The position numbers and the translations under genes are program-made. The notes beneath the pieces are model-generated. The model was not told where the DNA came from, searched no databases, and worked only from the letters and a program-made list of their open reading frames with translations. A stretch of DNA of 64,000 bases from VXYL01 sp965199915 (GTDB lineage Bacteria > Pseudomonadota > Gammaproteobacteria > Pseudomonadales > Azotimanducaceae): NCBI GenBank assembly GCA_965199915.1, contig OZ241348.1:806001-870000 (forward strand). The letters run 5' to 3'. This document shows positions 9,824 through 19,000 of the stretch, in pieces (the stretch's first letter is position 1; every line of letters starts with the position of its first letter).

Positions 9824-10417
9824 GTGATGGACTGGCTTCTTGTAGCGTCCGTGGTCGCATTGAGCGCCACGGTGCTCGTGCTCGGATGGACCGTCACTAT
9901 TCAAAGTAGGCGAACGCACGGCCCATCGGAGGGAAGACTGCCAGCGATAGGTTTCCGCAACCCCGGAACGACGTTCAAGGACGCATCCGGCCCGCCGGAT
10001 TATCCGCTCCGCCACACGCTCGACCCACCAGGGGGTGATCATGTCAAGAAGAATCAGGTGTCGCGACCGACTGGGCCCATACAGCTTCTCCATAAGATTC
10101 TGAAAACTTGGCGGCTGCAGGAGTCGGATGCCGCTCTCCTGCTCGGATTGGAACCGTCCGACAAGGACTATGCCGCAGACGTGTTGGCGGGCCGCAAGGT
10201 ACTCAAAGGACGCGACGCCAAGGACCGCCTCGCTTACCTGGTTCAGATGCGGATGACGCTATCGGCATGGTTCCAGAACGACGCCGTGGAGAACGACTGG
10301 CTTCGAGAACCACAGGACATGTTGGACGGCAAAGTGCCCATGGAGCTCCTGTTGGAAGGGTCTATGGAGAACCTGCTACTCGTAAAGGAGTATGTCCAGG
10401 CGGCGGCAGGTTGGTAG
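9824..10417 (+). CDS. Xre/MbcA/ParS-family antitoxin of a RES toxin-antitoxin pair
   Basis: The frame gives 197 residues from a GTG at 9824; the next codon is ATG. The C-terminal two thirds are the antitoxin: a helical segment with LLLGLEPSD, then the conserved toxin-binding end (MTLSAWFQNDAVENDWLREP, DMLDGKVPMELLLEGSMENL). Antitoxins of this family neutralise RES toxins and repress their own operon. The first 30 residues form a hydrophobic helix (WLLVASVVALSATVLVLGW) that typical family members lack. A GTG at 10058 would give a conventional length of about 120 residues, so the N-terminal extension may be untranslated or a foreign fusion next to the insertion sequence. The toxin gene follows with 2 bp between stop and start. 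Confidence 0.8.
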   Translation: MMDWLLVASVVALSATVLVLGWTVTIQSRRTHGPSEGRLPAIGFRNPGTTFKDASGPPDYPLRHTLDPPGGDHVKKNQVSRPTGPIQLLHKILKTWRLQESDAALLLGLEPSDKDYAADVLAGRKVLKGRDAKDRLAYLVQMRMTLSAWFQNDAVENDWLREPQDMLDGKVPMELLLEGSMENLLLVKEYVQAAAGW

Positions 10418-10419
10418 TT

Positions 10420-11103
10420 GTGCTCAAAGAGCTTCCCACCGAAACCATCGAGAGGAACTTGATTCGGTTGGCCGTCTGTTCTAATCCCGACCGTTTTTTT
10501 GCGGAACAGGACCTCGACGCGCAGAGCATTGAAGAGACCAAGCAGCTTCTAAAGTCCCAAGGCATCGTCACCCAACCGCAGAAACTCATTGAGAAACTCT
10601 TCACGCCGAAACATTGGACAAAAGGGATGAAGAGATTTGCGACGCGTTATTCGGACGGTTCCTTCCCGGTGCTCTATGGCGCCTTGGAGGCGCAGACGGC
10701 GGAGGCGGAAATCAAGCACTGGTTTTCGAGGCGGGTTTCTGGCGATCCCACTTGCGCGCGAACGGCTTGGTACACGCGCATCAGGTATCGTTTCAGCGGC
10801 AAGGTGAAGGACTTGACGCCCAAGCAAGTCGACTGGCCGGCCCTTACACACGACAATGACTACAAGTTCTGTAACGAGTTGGGCGCTGAGGCCGTGGCAT
10901 CGGACCTTGACGGCCTCTTGGCGCCTTCAGCGAGAAATGAAGGCGGCACAAACTTGCCTGCCTTTGCCAAGCGTGCAGTCAGTGATTTCTCGAAGAATGG
11001 AGTCGTAGCGGTAACCTACGACCCACAAGCCGGAGAAACTTTGGTGAGCGAAGTTGGGGGGGCGTGGACGACGCCGGACGCGCCGGCGGCGCGGCGAACG
11101 TGA
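10420..11103 (+). CDS. RES-domain toxin (NAD+-degrading family), altered 3' end
   Basis: The protein has about 227 residues from the GTG at 10420, 2 bp after the antitoxin stop; a TTG at 10411 overlapping that stop is an alternative. RES toxins of this class deplete NAD+ when not bound by their antitoxin. Visible family features are the N-terminal helical part, the Arg-containing RFATRYSDGSFPVLYGALE block with the following Glu-rich segment, and the late Ser in APSARNEGGTNLPAF, in the order expected for the R-E-S residues. The last dozen or so codons (after about base 11059) are an out-of-frame reading of a relic of the giant repeat gene, so the natural C-terminus has been replaced or slightly truncated. 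Whether activity survives is unknown. Confidence 0.78.
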   Translation: MLKELPTETIERNLIRLAVCSNPDRFFAEQDLDAQSIEETKQLLKSQGIVTQPQKLIEKLFTPKHWTKGMKRFATRYSDGSFPVLYGALEAQTAEAEIKHWFSRRVSGDPTCARTAWYTRIRYRFSGKVKDLTPKQVDWPALTHDNDYKFCNELGAEAVASDLDGLLAPSARNEGGTNLPAFAKRAVSDFSKNGVVAVTYDPQAGETLVSEVGGAWTTPDAPAARRT

Positions 11104-11146
11104 CGGTTCCCGCCGGCGAGGCGCTGTGGCCGTCGGCGGCGGAACT
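11061..11146 (+). pseudogene. Relic of the C-terminal module of a giant repeat gene
   Basis: Read in the frame of the GTG at 11064, this short stretch gives VDDAGRAGG, then VTVPAGEALW and SAAEL. It matches codons near the end of both giant genes (8265-8345 and 31705-31790) almost base for base. Homology stops abruptly on both sides, on the toxin at the left and on the ATPase 3' end at the right. It shows that a further giant gene once stood directly before this ATPase, as at 31941-31981. Confidence 0.8.
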
Positions 11147-11152
11147 CGGCGG

Positions 11153-12769
11153 CTACAGCGTCCAGACGGCCACGCCGCGTTCGCGCGCCTCGCCGCGGCG
11201 CGGCGCCGCCGGCTCTTCGCGGCGGTCGAACACCACCAGATGCCCCTCCTCGGCACCGCACTTCTTCATGTAGCCGAGGGTCTGCTCCACGCCCCGCTCG
11301 ACGGTCGCCTCCAAGCTCTTGCGGTCCGAGTCGCGCAGCACCTTGCACTCGATCACGAACCTCCGCCACAGGTCGTAGGGCGCTCCCGGCTCGCGCGGCC
11401 ACAGCACCAGGAGGTCCGTGCGCCCGCGCCCGAGGCCGTACTCCCGCTCGATGCGCCCGCCGCCGTTCACGATGCGCTGCAGGTAGGCCTGCAGGATCAG
11501 CTGCGGTGCCGCCTCGCGGTAGTCGTCCAAGCGCCGCAGCCAGTGCTCCGCGTTCTCGCCGTAGAACGTGGCGAAGGCGGTCAGCAGCCGGCGCAGGTCC
11601 ACCACGCCGGCGGCGTCCACATACCAGGCGTCGTCCACGTCGAGGCTGTCCTGCAGCACGTAGCCGAGTTCGCGCGGCACCACCTCGGCGTAGATGGGGT
11701 TCGCCATGCGCGGCGGCGGGTCCGGCGCCAGCAGCCCCAGATCGCGCGCGTACTCCAGGTCGCGCAGGTTGTGTCGCACGTCGCCGCCGGCGAGGAGCGG
11801 CTCGACCACGCGGCGCACCCGCTCCTCCTCCAGCTTGTGCGCCAGCTGGTCGAGGTGCGTGCGCCGGGAGAGGATCAGCTCCTCCCGGGCGGCGTTGACG
11901 TCCTCCACGTCGATGGCGCACGAGCGGTCGCGCCCGGCCTCGCTGTCGAAACACGCCCCGGCGCACAGCGCGTTCACCAGCCACGGCTGGCCCCGCGTGT
12001 GCTCCCAGACCGCCCGGCGCGCCGCCGGCGTGAAGCGCTGTCCGGTCTCCAGGATGTGCTGCGCCATCAGCCGGCGCGCCTCCTTCCGCGTGAAGTCGCC
12101 CAGGCGCAGGGACTTTGCCGCGACGTTGAACGGGCTGCCGCCGGCGACCACCTCGCCGGAGCTCGACTTGATGCGGTAGTCCCTGATGTCGCGCACGCCG
12201 CAGAGCACGACGCTGTGCGGGAAGCCCCGCGGCCGCTGCTCGTAGCCGGCGCGCAGCTGGCGCAGCACCGAGAGCAGGGTGTCGCCCACCAGCGAGTCGA
12301 TCTCGTCAACCAGCAGCACCAGCGGCGTCGGGTTCGCCAAGCACCACTCGATCAGCAAGTCCTTCAAGGCGTCGTCGGGACCGGACTGCTCGAACACGCC
12401 GGGCCAAGCACGTTTCGGGAAGTCGTCGCCCAGGAGACGCGCACTGGCCGCCAGGCTGCTCAGTATCGAGCGGATGCCGCGTTCGGTGTCGTCGCGCGCC
12501 ACCTGGCCGACCTCCACGTTCACGTTCACGCAGCGGAAGCGGCCCGCGCCCGAGGGCGCACTCGCACCTTCGGGTGCGCCGCCGCTGTTCAAGAGGTCGC
12601 GCAGGGCGATCAGCGCCGATGTCTTGCCGGTCTGCCGCGGCGCGTGCAGCACGAAGTAGCGCTTGTCCCGGATCAGCTGCAGGATTTCAGCGACGTTGCC
12701 GCGCTTGAGCGGCGGGATGGCGTAGTGGTCTTCGGCGCGAACCGGCCCCTCGGTGTTGAAGAAGCGCAT
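11153..12769 (-). CDS. AAA-type ATPase with PD-(D/E)XK-like C-terminal domain, copy A
   Basis: The protein has 538 residues. The ATG at 12769 (MRFFNTEG) was chosen because the second copy starts at the same place with the same length. The N-terminal half is an AAA-like P-loop ATPase with Walker A HAPRQTGKTSAL (about 43-54) and Walker B PLVLLVDEIDSL, followed by a winged-helix-like region. The C-terminus carries GRGRTDLLVLW, then FVIECKVL, then a helix with VEQTLGYM. This D...ExK pattern is that of PD-(D/E)XK nuclease-like domains appended to many such ATPases. The substrate is unknown; a DNA-directed or defence-like role is only an inference. It is convergent with a giant-gene relic. Its 5' flank (GTGCCACAATC before the ATG) is shared with copy B at 31981-33597. 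Confidence 0.85.
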   Translation of the reverse strand: MRFFNTEGPVRAEDHYAIPPLKRGNVAEILQLIRDKRYFVLHAPRQTGKTSALIALRDLLNSGGAPEGASAPSGAGRFRCVNVNVEVGQVARDDTERGIRSILSSLAASARLLGDDFPKRAWPGVFEQSGPDDALKDLLIEWCLANPTPLVLLVDEIDSLVGDTLLSVLRQLRAGYEQRPRGFPHSVVLCGVRDIRDYRIKSSSGEVVAGGSPFNVAAKSLRLGDFTRKEARRLMAQHILETGQRFTPAARRAVWEHTRGQPWLVNALCAGACFDSEAGRDRSCAIDVEDVNAAREELILSRRTHLDQLAHKLEEERVRRVVEPLLAGGDVRHNLRDLEYARDLGLLAPDPPPRMANPIYAEVVPRELGYVLQDSLDVDDAWYVDAAGVVDLRRLLTAFATFYGENAEHWLRRLDDYREAAPQLILQAYLQRIVNGGGRIEREYGLGRGRTDLLVLWPREPGAPYDLWRRFVIECKVLRDSDRKSLEATVERGVEQTLGYMKKCGAEEGHLVVFDRREEPAAPRRGEARERGVAVWTL

Positions 12770-13089
12770 GGGCAGATTGTGGCACACCTCCCTCCGGATC
12801 GTCCGTCCATCGTGTCCATCGTCGGCTCTTCGGCGGCACACGAGGGCAGTGTGGTAAGCTCCGGCAAGCGGGCGAGTGCGAGGGAGGTGACTGCGGTGGA
12901 TGTCTGCTTTGGTCAGAGGAGTGATTCGCCGGTGGCGGCTTTGTCGCCGCCGCTCGGGTCCGCACCGCTATCTCACCTCCTCACCCCCCCCCCCCCCGAA
13001 TTTTGGGGCGGACGCCAATCCCGGCGTCACGGCGTTTAGTTGCGCAATCCGCAGCCATCTCCGCCAACTGGTAGTCGTGGTCTGGTGAG
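12770..13089. other. Divergent intergenic region before the giant gene
   Basis: This 320-bp region separates the minus-strand ATPase from the giant gene. It holds a strong Shine-Dalgarno-like AGGGAGGTGA at 12881-12890, the C14 tract at 12984-12997, and possible short leader frames. One of these (ATG at 12900) runs through the tract and stops at 13088, just before the giant gene's GTG at 13090. In all three frames a stop codon lies between the tract and the giant gene (13039, 13074, 13088), so the tract cannot be part of that protein. No convincing -35/-10 pair was found. Confidence 0.5.
12984..12997 (+). repeat. Homopolymeric C14 tract upstream of the giant gene
   Basis: Fourteen consecutive C residues, about 93 bp before the giant gene's start. 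Mononucleotide runs of this length are prone to slipped-strand mispairing. Its position in the 5' region points to an effect on promoter spacing, mRNA or a leader frame and not on the protein frame itself. Confidence 0.9.
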
Positions 13090-16000
13090 GTGAGCCACGC
13101 TGATGCACGGCAGGTAGTGACGCGCGGCAAGCGGACCGCCTTCCTCCTACTGGCGGGATCGGTCGTCTTGGCGGCCGCGCCGGCCGGTGCCCAGACCGTC
13201 AGCATCACCTCCACCCCCGCCAACGGCACACACTACGTCGCCGGCGAGCACATCAACACCCGGATCTCCGGTCTCGCGCAGATCTTCGGCGCCCACGGCA
13301 GGTGGACCCATGTCTACATGGCGCTCAACCTCGGCGGCGTCACGCGGCAGGCGCGCATAACCTCCACCTACAGCGCCCGGATGACGGCGGTGGACTTCCG
13401 CTACACGGTGACCGGGGACGACTTCGACGCCGACGGCATCGCCATTCCGGCCAACTCGATCAGCGGCGCGTCATGGTACGGCTCGGGGTTCGGCTCCGTC
13501 ACCCACAACCATGCCGTGCTGACCAACCAAGCGAACCACAAGGTTGTTGGCAGCGTGGCGGAGATCGCGTCCTCGAACCCCTCGCCCCTCGGCTGGGGGG
13601 CTCTGCACGGCGCGACGCTCGAGGTGGAGCTGGCCGGCACCACCTTCGACAGCGGCGCGGCCGCCTCGCACTTCACGTTGAGCGCCACCGGCATGCCGGC
13701 GGTCACCGGCCTGAGCGTGTCGAGCGTTTCCGTTGCCACCACGACGGCGACGCTGACGCTCTCCTACACCGGGTCGACGACGAGAAGCGACGAGGCGACC
13801 CTTGCCGCGACGGTGACGGCGCCCGCCCATGTCGGCAGTCAGAGCTTGACCACCAACTCGGTTGCGATCTTGCCGCCGGGCTTGCTGGTTTCGCCCGGCG
13901 ATCTGTCGCTGACTGAGGGTGGCGCCGGCGACTATTCGGTGGCGCTGCAAGTCCAAGGTGCGCTGACGGTGACGGTGACCAGCGACAATCCGCAGATCGC
14001 GGTGGACACCGACGCGACGCCGCTGACGCGGACGCTGACGTTCACCACGCAGAACTGGAACACGGCGCAGACGGTGACGGTGCGCGCCTTGGCGGACGAC
14101 GCCGACGCGGTGGACGAGCGGGGGACGATCACGAACACGGCGGGCAGCCTCTCGGCGTCCGTCCGGGTGACGGTGGTCGACGACGAGACCAAGACCGGCA
14201 CGGACTACGACACGGACAACGACGGCCTGATCGAGATCAACAGCGTGGCCAAGCTGAATGCGGTGCGCCATGACCTGGACGGCAACGGCTCGACCCACGC
14301 GACCTACATCCTCGCCTTCCCCAGCGCGGCGGCGGGCATGGGCTGTCCGGACGGCCCGGACGCGGACCAGATCCCGGACGCCTGCGGCGGCTACGAGCTG
14401 ACGGCGAATCTGGACTTCGACACGGACGGCGACGGTGCCGTCGATTCCAGAGAACCCTACGCCAACTGGTCGCCCATCGGCGGCACCTACAGCGCAACCT
14501 TCGAGGGCAACAACCACACGATCTCCCATCTGACCATGAACGCCTCCGGACACGCGGGCCTATTCCACGCGGTGAGCGGCACGGTGCGCGGGCTGGGGCT
14601 GGTCGACGTCAGCGTGTCGTCGAGCAGCAGGAGTCTGACCAACGTGGGCGCCTTGGCCGCCCACAGCTGGGGAACCGTGGTCGCCGTCCACGTCAGCGGC
14701 ACGGTTTCCGCCACCGTCAACGGCAGCGCCGCGCGGGTAGGCGGCCTCGTGGGCAACCCCTCCGGCGGCATCATCAAGGCCTGCTACTCGACGGCCGCGG
14801 TTTCCGCCAACGCGAGCACGTTCATCTACGCCGGCGGCTTGACGGGGCTTCAGGGGGGGCGGGTCGCCGTCAGCTACGTCACGGGAGCGGTGTCTGCCAG
14901 CGGCTCTGCCAGCGCGCAGGTCGGCGGCCTGGCCGGCGCCACCAACAGCTCCGGCGCCTCCGTCACGAACTCCTATGCGACGGGCGCCGTGTCCAGCACA
15001 GCCACTGGTTCGGGCGCGGGGATCGGTGGCCTGGTCGGTGTCCCGCTCGGCGGTGCCGGCTCCGCTTCGGCAGCGTACTGGGACAGGCAGACCACGGGGC
15101 GGAGTTCCAGCGGCCTCGGCACGGCCCAGACCACCAGCGGCTTGAAGTCGCCGACCGCGTATGGCACCGGAGCGGCGGACATCTACGCCGCGTGGGACGA
15201 CTACGACACCAACGGCGACGGCACGGTGAACGCCGCCGACGACGCTTGGGACTTCGGGCAGGCCAACCAGTATCCGGTGTTGAAGTGGGGCGGGCTCTCC
15301 GCTGCCGCGCAGTTCGCGGCGCAACCGCTCGGGACGGACACGGCGCCGAGCTACAGCGGCATCACGGTGCCCACCAAGACCTACACCAGCGGCACGGCGA
15401 TCCGGCCGTTCCAGATCCCGGCGCCCACCGGCGGCAACGGCACCTACGACTACCAGGTGACCGGCCTGCCGGACGGCCTCGTCTTCGACGAAGACGGTTC
15501 GGGAACCTGCGGGGTCGCGCGCACGGTGTGCGGCACGCCTTCCACCCTGCAGGCGACGACGACGATGGCGACGGTGACGGTGGCGGACGCCGACACCAAC
15601 ACCATGCCCAGCGACCGCGCCAGCCTGACGTTCACGGTTATGGTGGAAGTGGAGGTGGCGGCGGCGGTGTTGGTGTCGCCGGAGCGCCTGCCCTTGGCGG
15701 AAGGGGCGGCGGCGCCTTACACGGCGGTTCTCTCCGTCGCGCCGATGGACACGGTGACGGTGGCGGTGTCGAGCGACAACCCGGCGGTGACGGTGGCCAC
15801 GAGCTCGCTGACCTTCACGACGCGGAACTGGAACACGGCGCAGTCGGTGATGGTGACGGCGCTGGGCGACGCTGACGCGGTGGACGAGGCGGCGACGATC
15901 ACGAACGCGGCCAGCGGCGGCGGCTACGACGGCGTGTCCGCGTCCGTCCGGGTCGTGGTGGACGACGACGAGGCGACCGGGACGGATCACGACGTCGACA

Positions 16001-19000
16001 ACGACGGCCTGATCGACGTCGACTCGCTGGCCAAGCTGAACGCGGTGCGCTGGGACCTGGACGGCGACGGCGTGGCGTCCTCCGGCAACGAGACGAACTA
16101 CGCCGCGGCCTTCGCGGGGACGGTGGCGGTGGAGCACATGGGCTGCCCGGACACGGACGCGGACGCGGACGGCGATTGCGCCGGCTACGAGTTGACCCGC
16201 AGCCTCACCTTCGACACGGACGGCGACGGCGACGTGGACGCGGACGATCCGAACTCCTACGCCAACTGGACGCCCATCAACGGCAGCTACGCCAGCATCT
16301 TCGACGGCAACGGGCACGTGCTCTCCAAGCTGACGGTCAGCGAGAGTCTCGGCAATGCCGGACTGTTCCGCGGCATTGGCGCTGGCGGCATCGTCAGGAA
16401 TCTGGGGATGGTGGACGCCAGCGTCAGCAGCAACGGCCTCGCCGGCTTCCCCGGGCCGAACATCGGCATCCTGGCGGGCGAGAACGACGGCACGATAGCC
16501 GCGAGCTATGCGCTGGGAGGCGCGGCCGCCGCCACCGAGGGCAATTGCCATGTCGGCGGTCTGGCCGGCCGGAGCAACGGCTTCATCCGCGCCAGCTACG
16601 CAACGGCGACGGTGGACGGCGGCCCGGGCACATCCGCCGTGGTGGGCGGGCTGGCGGGTTCAGTGACGGACGGCACGATCGTCGCCAGCTACGCGGACGG
16701 TTCCGTCCGCACGAGCGACCACAGAGACGTCCGCGTCGGCGGGCTGGTGGGGGCGGCCTACAACAGCGGCGCGGCGATCACCGACAGCCTGTGCGGCGAG
16801 GCCACCGGGCAGACCAGCTGCCTTGGCGCCCAGCTGATGGGCGCCAGCGCCAATTACGTCCCGCGCCAGACCACAAGCGAGCTGCAGGAGCCGACCGCCG
16901 CGACCGGCATCTACGCCAACTGGGCGAACTTGGACGTGGACGGCGATGGCACGGCGGGCGAGGAGCCTTGGGATTTCGGCAGCGCGCACAACCATCCGGC
17001 GCTGAAGTACGGCGGCCTGGACCCGGTCGCCCAGCGCAACGACTACGACGCCGACGGCGACGGGCTGATCGAGATCGGGAGGCTGGCGCAGCTGAATGCG
17101 GTGCGCTGGGATTTGGATGGCGATGGCGCGCCCGTGTCCAGCGCCACGTCGAGCTACTTCAGCGCCACCAGCACGTTCTTCAACGCGGTATTCAACGCCG
17201 GCGGCACGGGCCTGGCCTGCGGGGCCGACGACAACGACTGCGAGGGCTACGAGCTTCTGAACGACTTGGACTTCGACACCGACGGCGACGGCCAGACGCA
17301 CACCGGCGGCACAGGCGACGACGACGACGCCTACTACAACGCCGACAACGGCTGGGTTCCCATCGGCCCGAACGAAACGCCGGGCGCTGCGACGCACTAC
17401 CGCGCCCGGTTCGACGGCAACGGGCATGTGATCGACAACCTGTTCGTGAAGCGCTCGCGGAACTACTCGGGGCTGTTCGCGGCGCTCTCGGACGCCGCGG
17501 TGGTGACGTCGCTGGGTCTGCCGGACGCCTACGTGGGCGACGGGCAGGGCACGGTGGGGATGCTGGCCGGGTTGAACCGCGGGCGCGTCGCGGCCGTGTG
17601 GTCGTCGGGTTCGGTGACGGCGAGAGGCAACGTCGGCGGCCTGGTGGGGGCGACGCAGGCGACATCGGCGGTGGTGGCGAGCTACTCGACGGCGACCGTG
17701 GTCTGCACGCAGGCCGGCGCCTACCGCGCCGCCGGCGGGCTGGTCGGCGCCAACAGCGCGAGCTCCACCATCGCGACGAGCTACTCGACCGGGACGGTGA
17801 CGGGTCCATGCGGCCTCCGGCGCGCCTTCGCGTACAACGAGGGCACGGTGACGGCGAGCTACTGGGACACGACCCTGAGCCAGATCATGGACGACACGGA
17901 GAACCCGCCGCAGCCGCCGGAGGGCCGGACGACGGCGGTGCTGCAGGCGCCGACGGACTACGACACGCTGGTCGGCGATCCGGACGAGGCCATCTACGCG
18001 GCGTGGGACGACCAGGACGTGGACGGCGACGGCGCGACCGGCGACGGCGACGACGCGGACCCGTGGGACTTCGGGCTGTCGAACCAGCATCCGATCCTCA
18101 AGTACCGGGGCCTGGCGGCGGCGCCGCAGCTGGACGCGCAGCCGGACACGGCGCCCATGTTCGCCACCTCGACGCTGGGGGCCGCGGTCTTCCAGAAGGA
18201 CGTGGCGATCCAGGCGTTCCAGGTGCCCGCAGCGACCGGCGGCAACGGCGTCCTGAGCTACGCGGAGAGCGGCCTGCCGACGGGCCTCGTGTTCGACGCC
18301 GACGGCACGGGCAGCTGCGCCGGCAATGCGCCGCGCGCGGTGTGCGGCACGCCGACGGCGACCACCACGGCGCCGGCGACGGTGACGATCACCGTCTCGG
18401 ACTCGGACTCGAACGAGGAGGCCACCGACGAGGGCGCGCTGACGTTCACGGTGGAGGTGGTGGAGCCCTCGGCGGCGATCTCCTCCCCAGCGGCGCTGGC
18501 CGAGGCGACCCTGAACAACGCCACGGTGACGGTGGCGCTGACCAACGCCGCCTTTGAGAGCGGCGTGACGGCAAGCAGCTTCACGCTGAACACCACGCTG
18601 TCCGGGCTGCGGATCGCCTCGTTGGCGACGGTGACCGACGGCGACACGTCGGCGACGCTGACGCTGGGCTATGCGGGCGGCTTCGACACGGTGGGGACGC
18701 TGTCGGTGACGGTGGCGGACGCGGCGCACACGCTGGCCGGGGCGCTGACGACGCCGACGGTGAACATCGTGCCGACGCCGTCGGTGTCCGTGAGCCGAAC
18801 GAACCTGACGCTGACGGAGGGGGGCGCGAGCAGCACCTACGCGGTGGTCCTCGGCGGCCAGCCGACGGGCGCGGTGACGGTGACGGCCACCAGCGACGAC
18901 GCCGCGGCGGCGGCGGTGGACGACACGGACGGCCTGACGCCGGGGACGCAGAACACGCTGACGTTCACGCCGACGACGTGGAACACGGCGCGGACCGTGT

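Noticed and set aside
11041..11062. G7 run at the toxin/relic junction as a third switching tract
   Set aside because: Too short for frequent slippage, and it lies at a recombination scar and not near a start.
12900..13088. Short frame of 62 codons through the C14 tract as a real gene
   Set aside because: The translation has no recognisable feature and depends on tract length. It is mentioned only as a possible leader.
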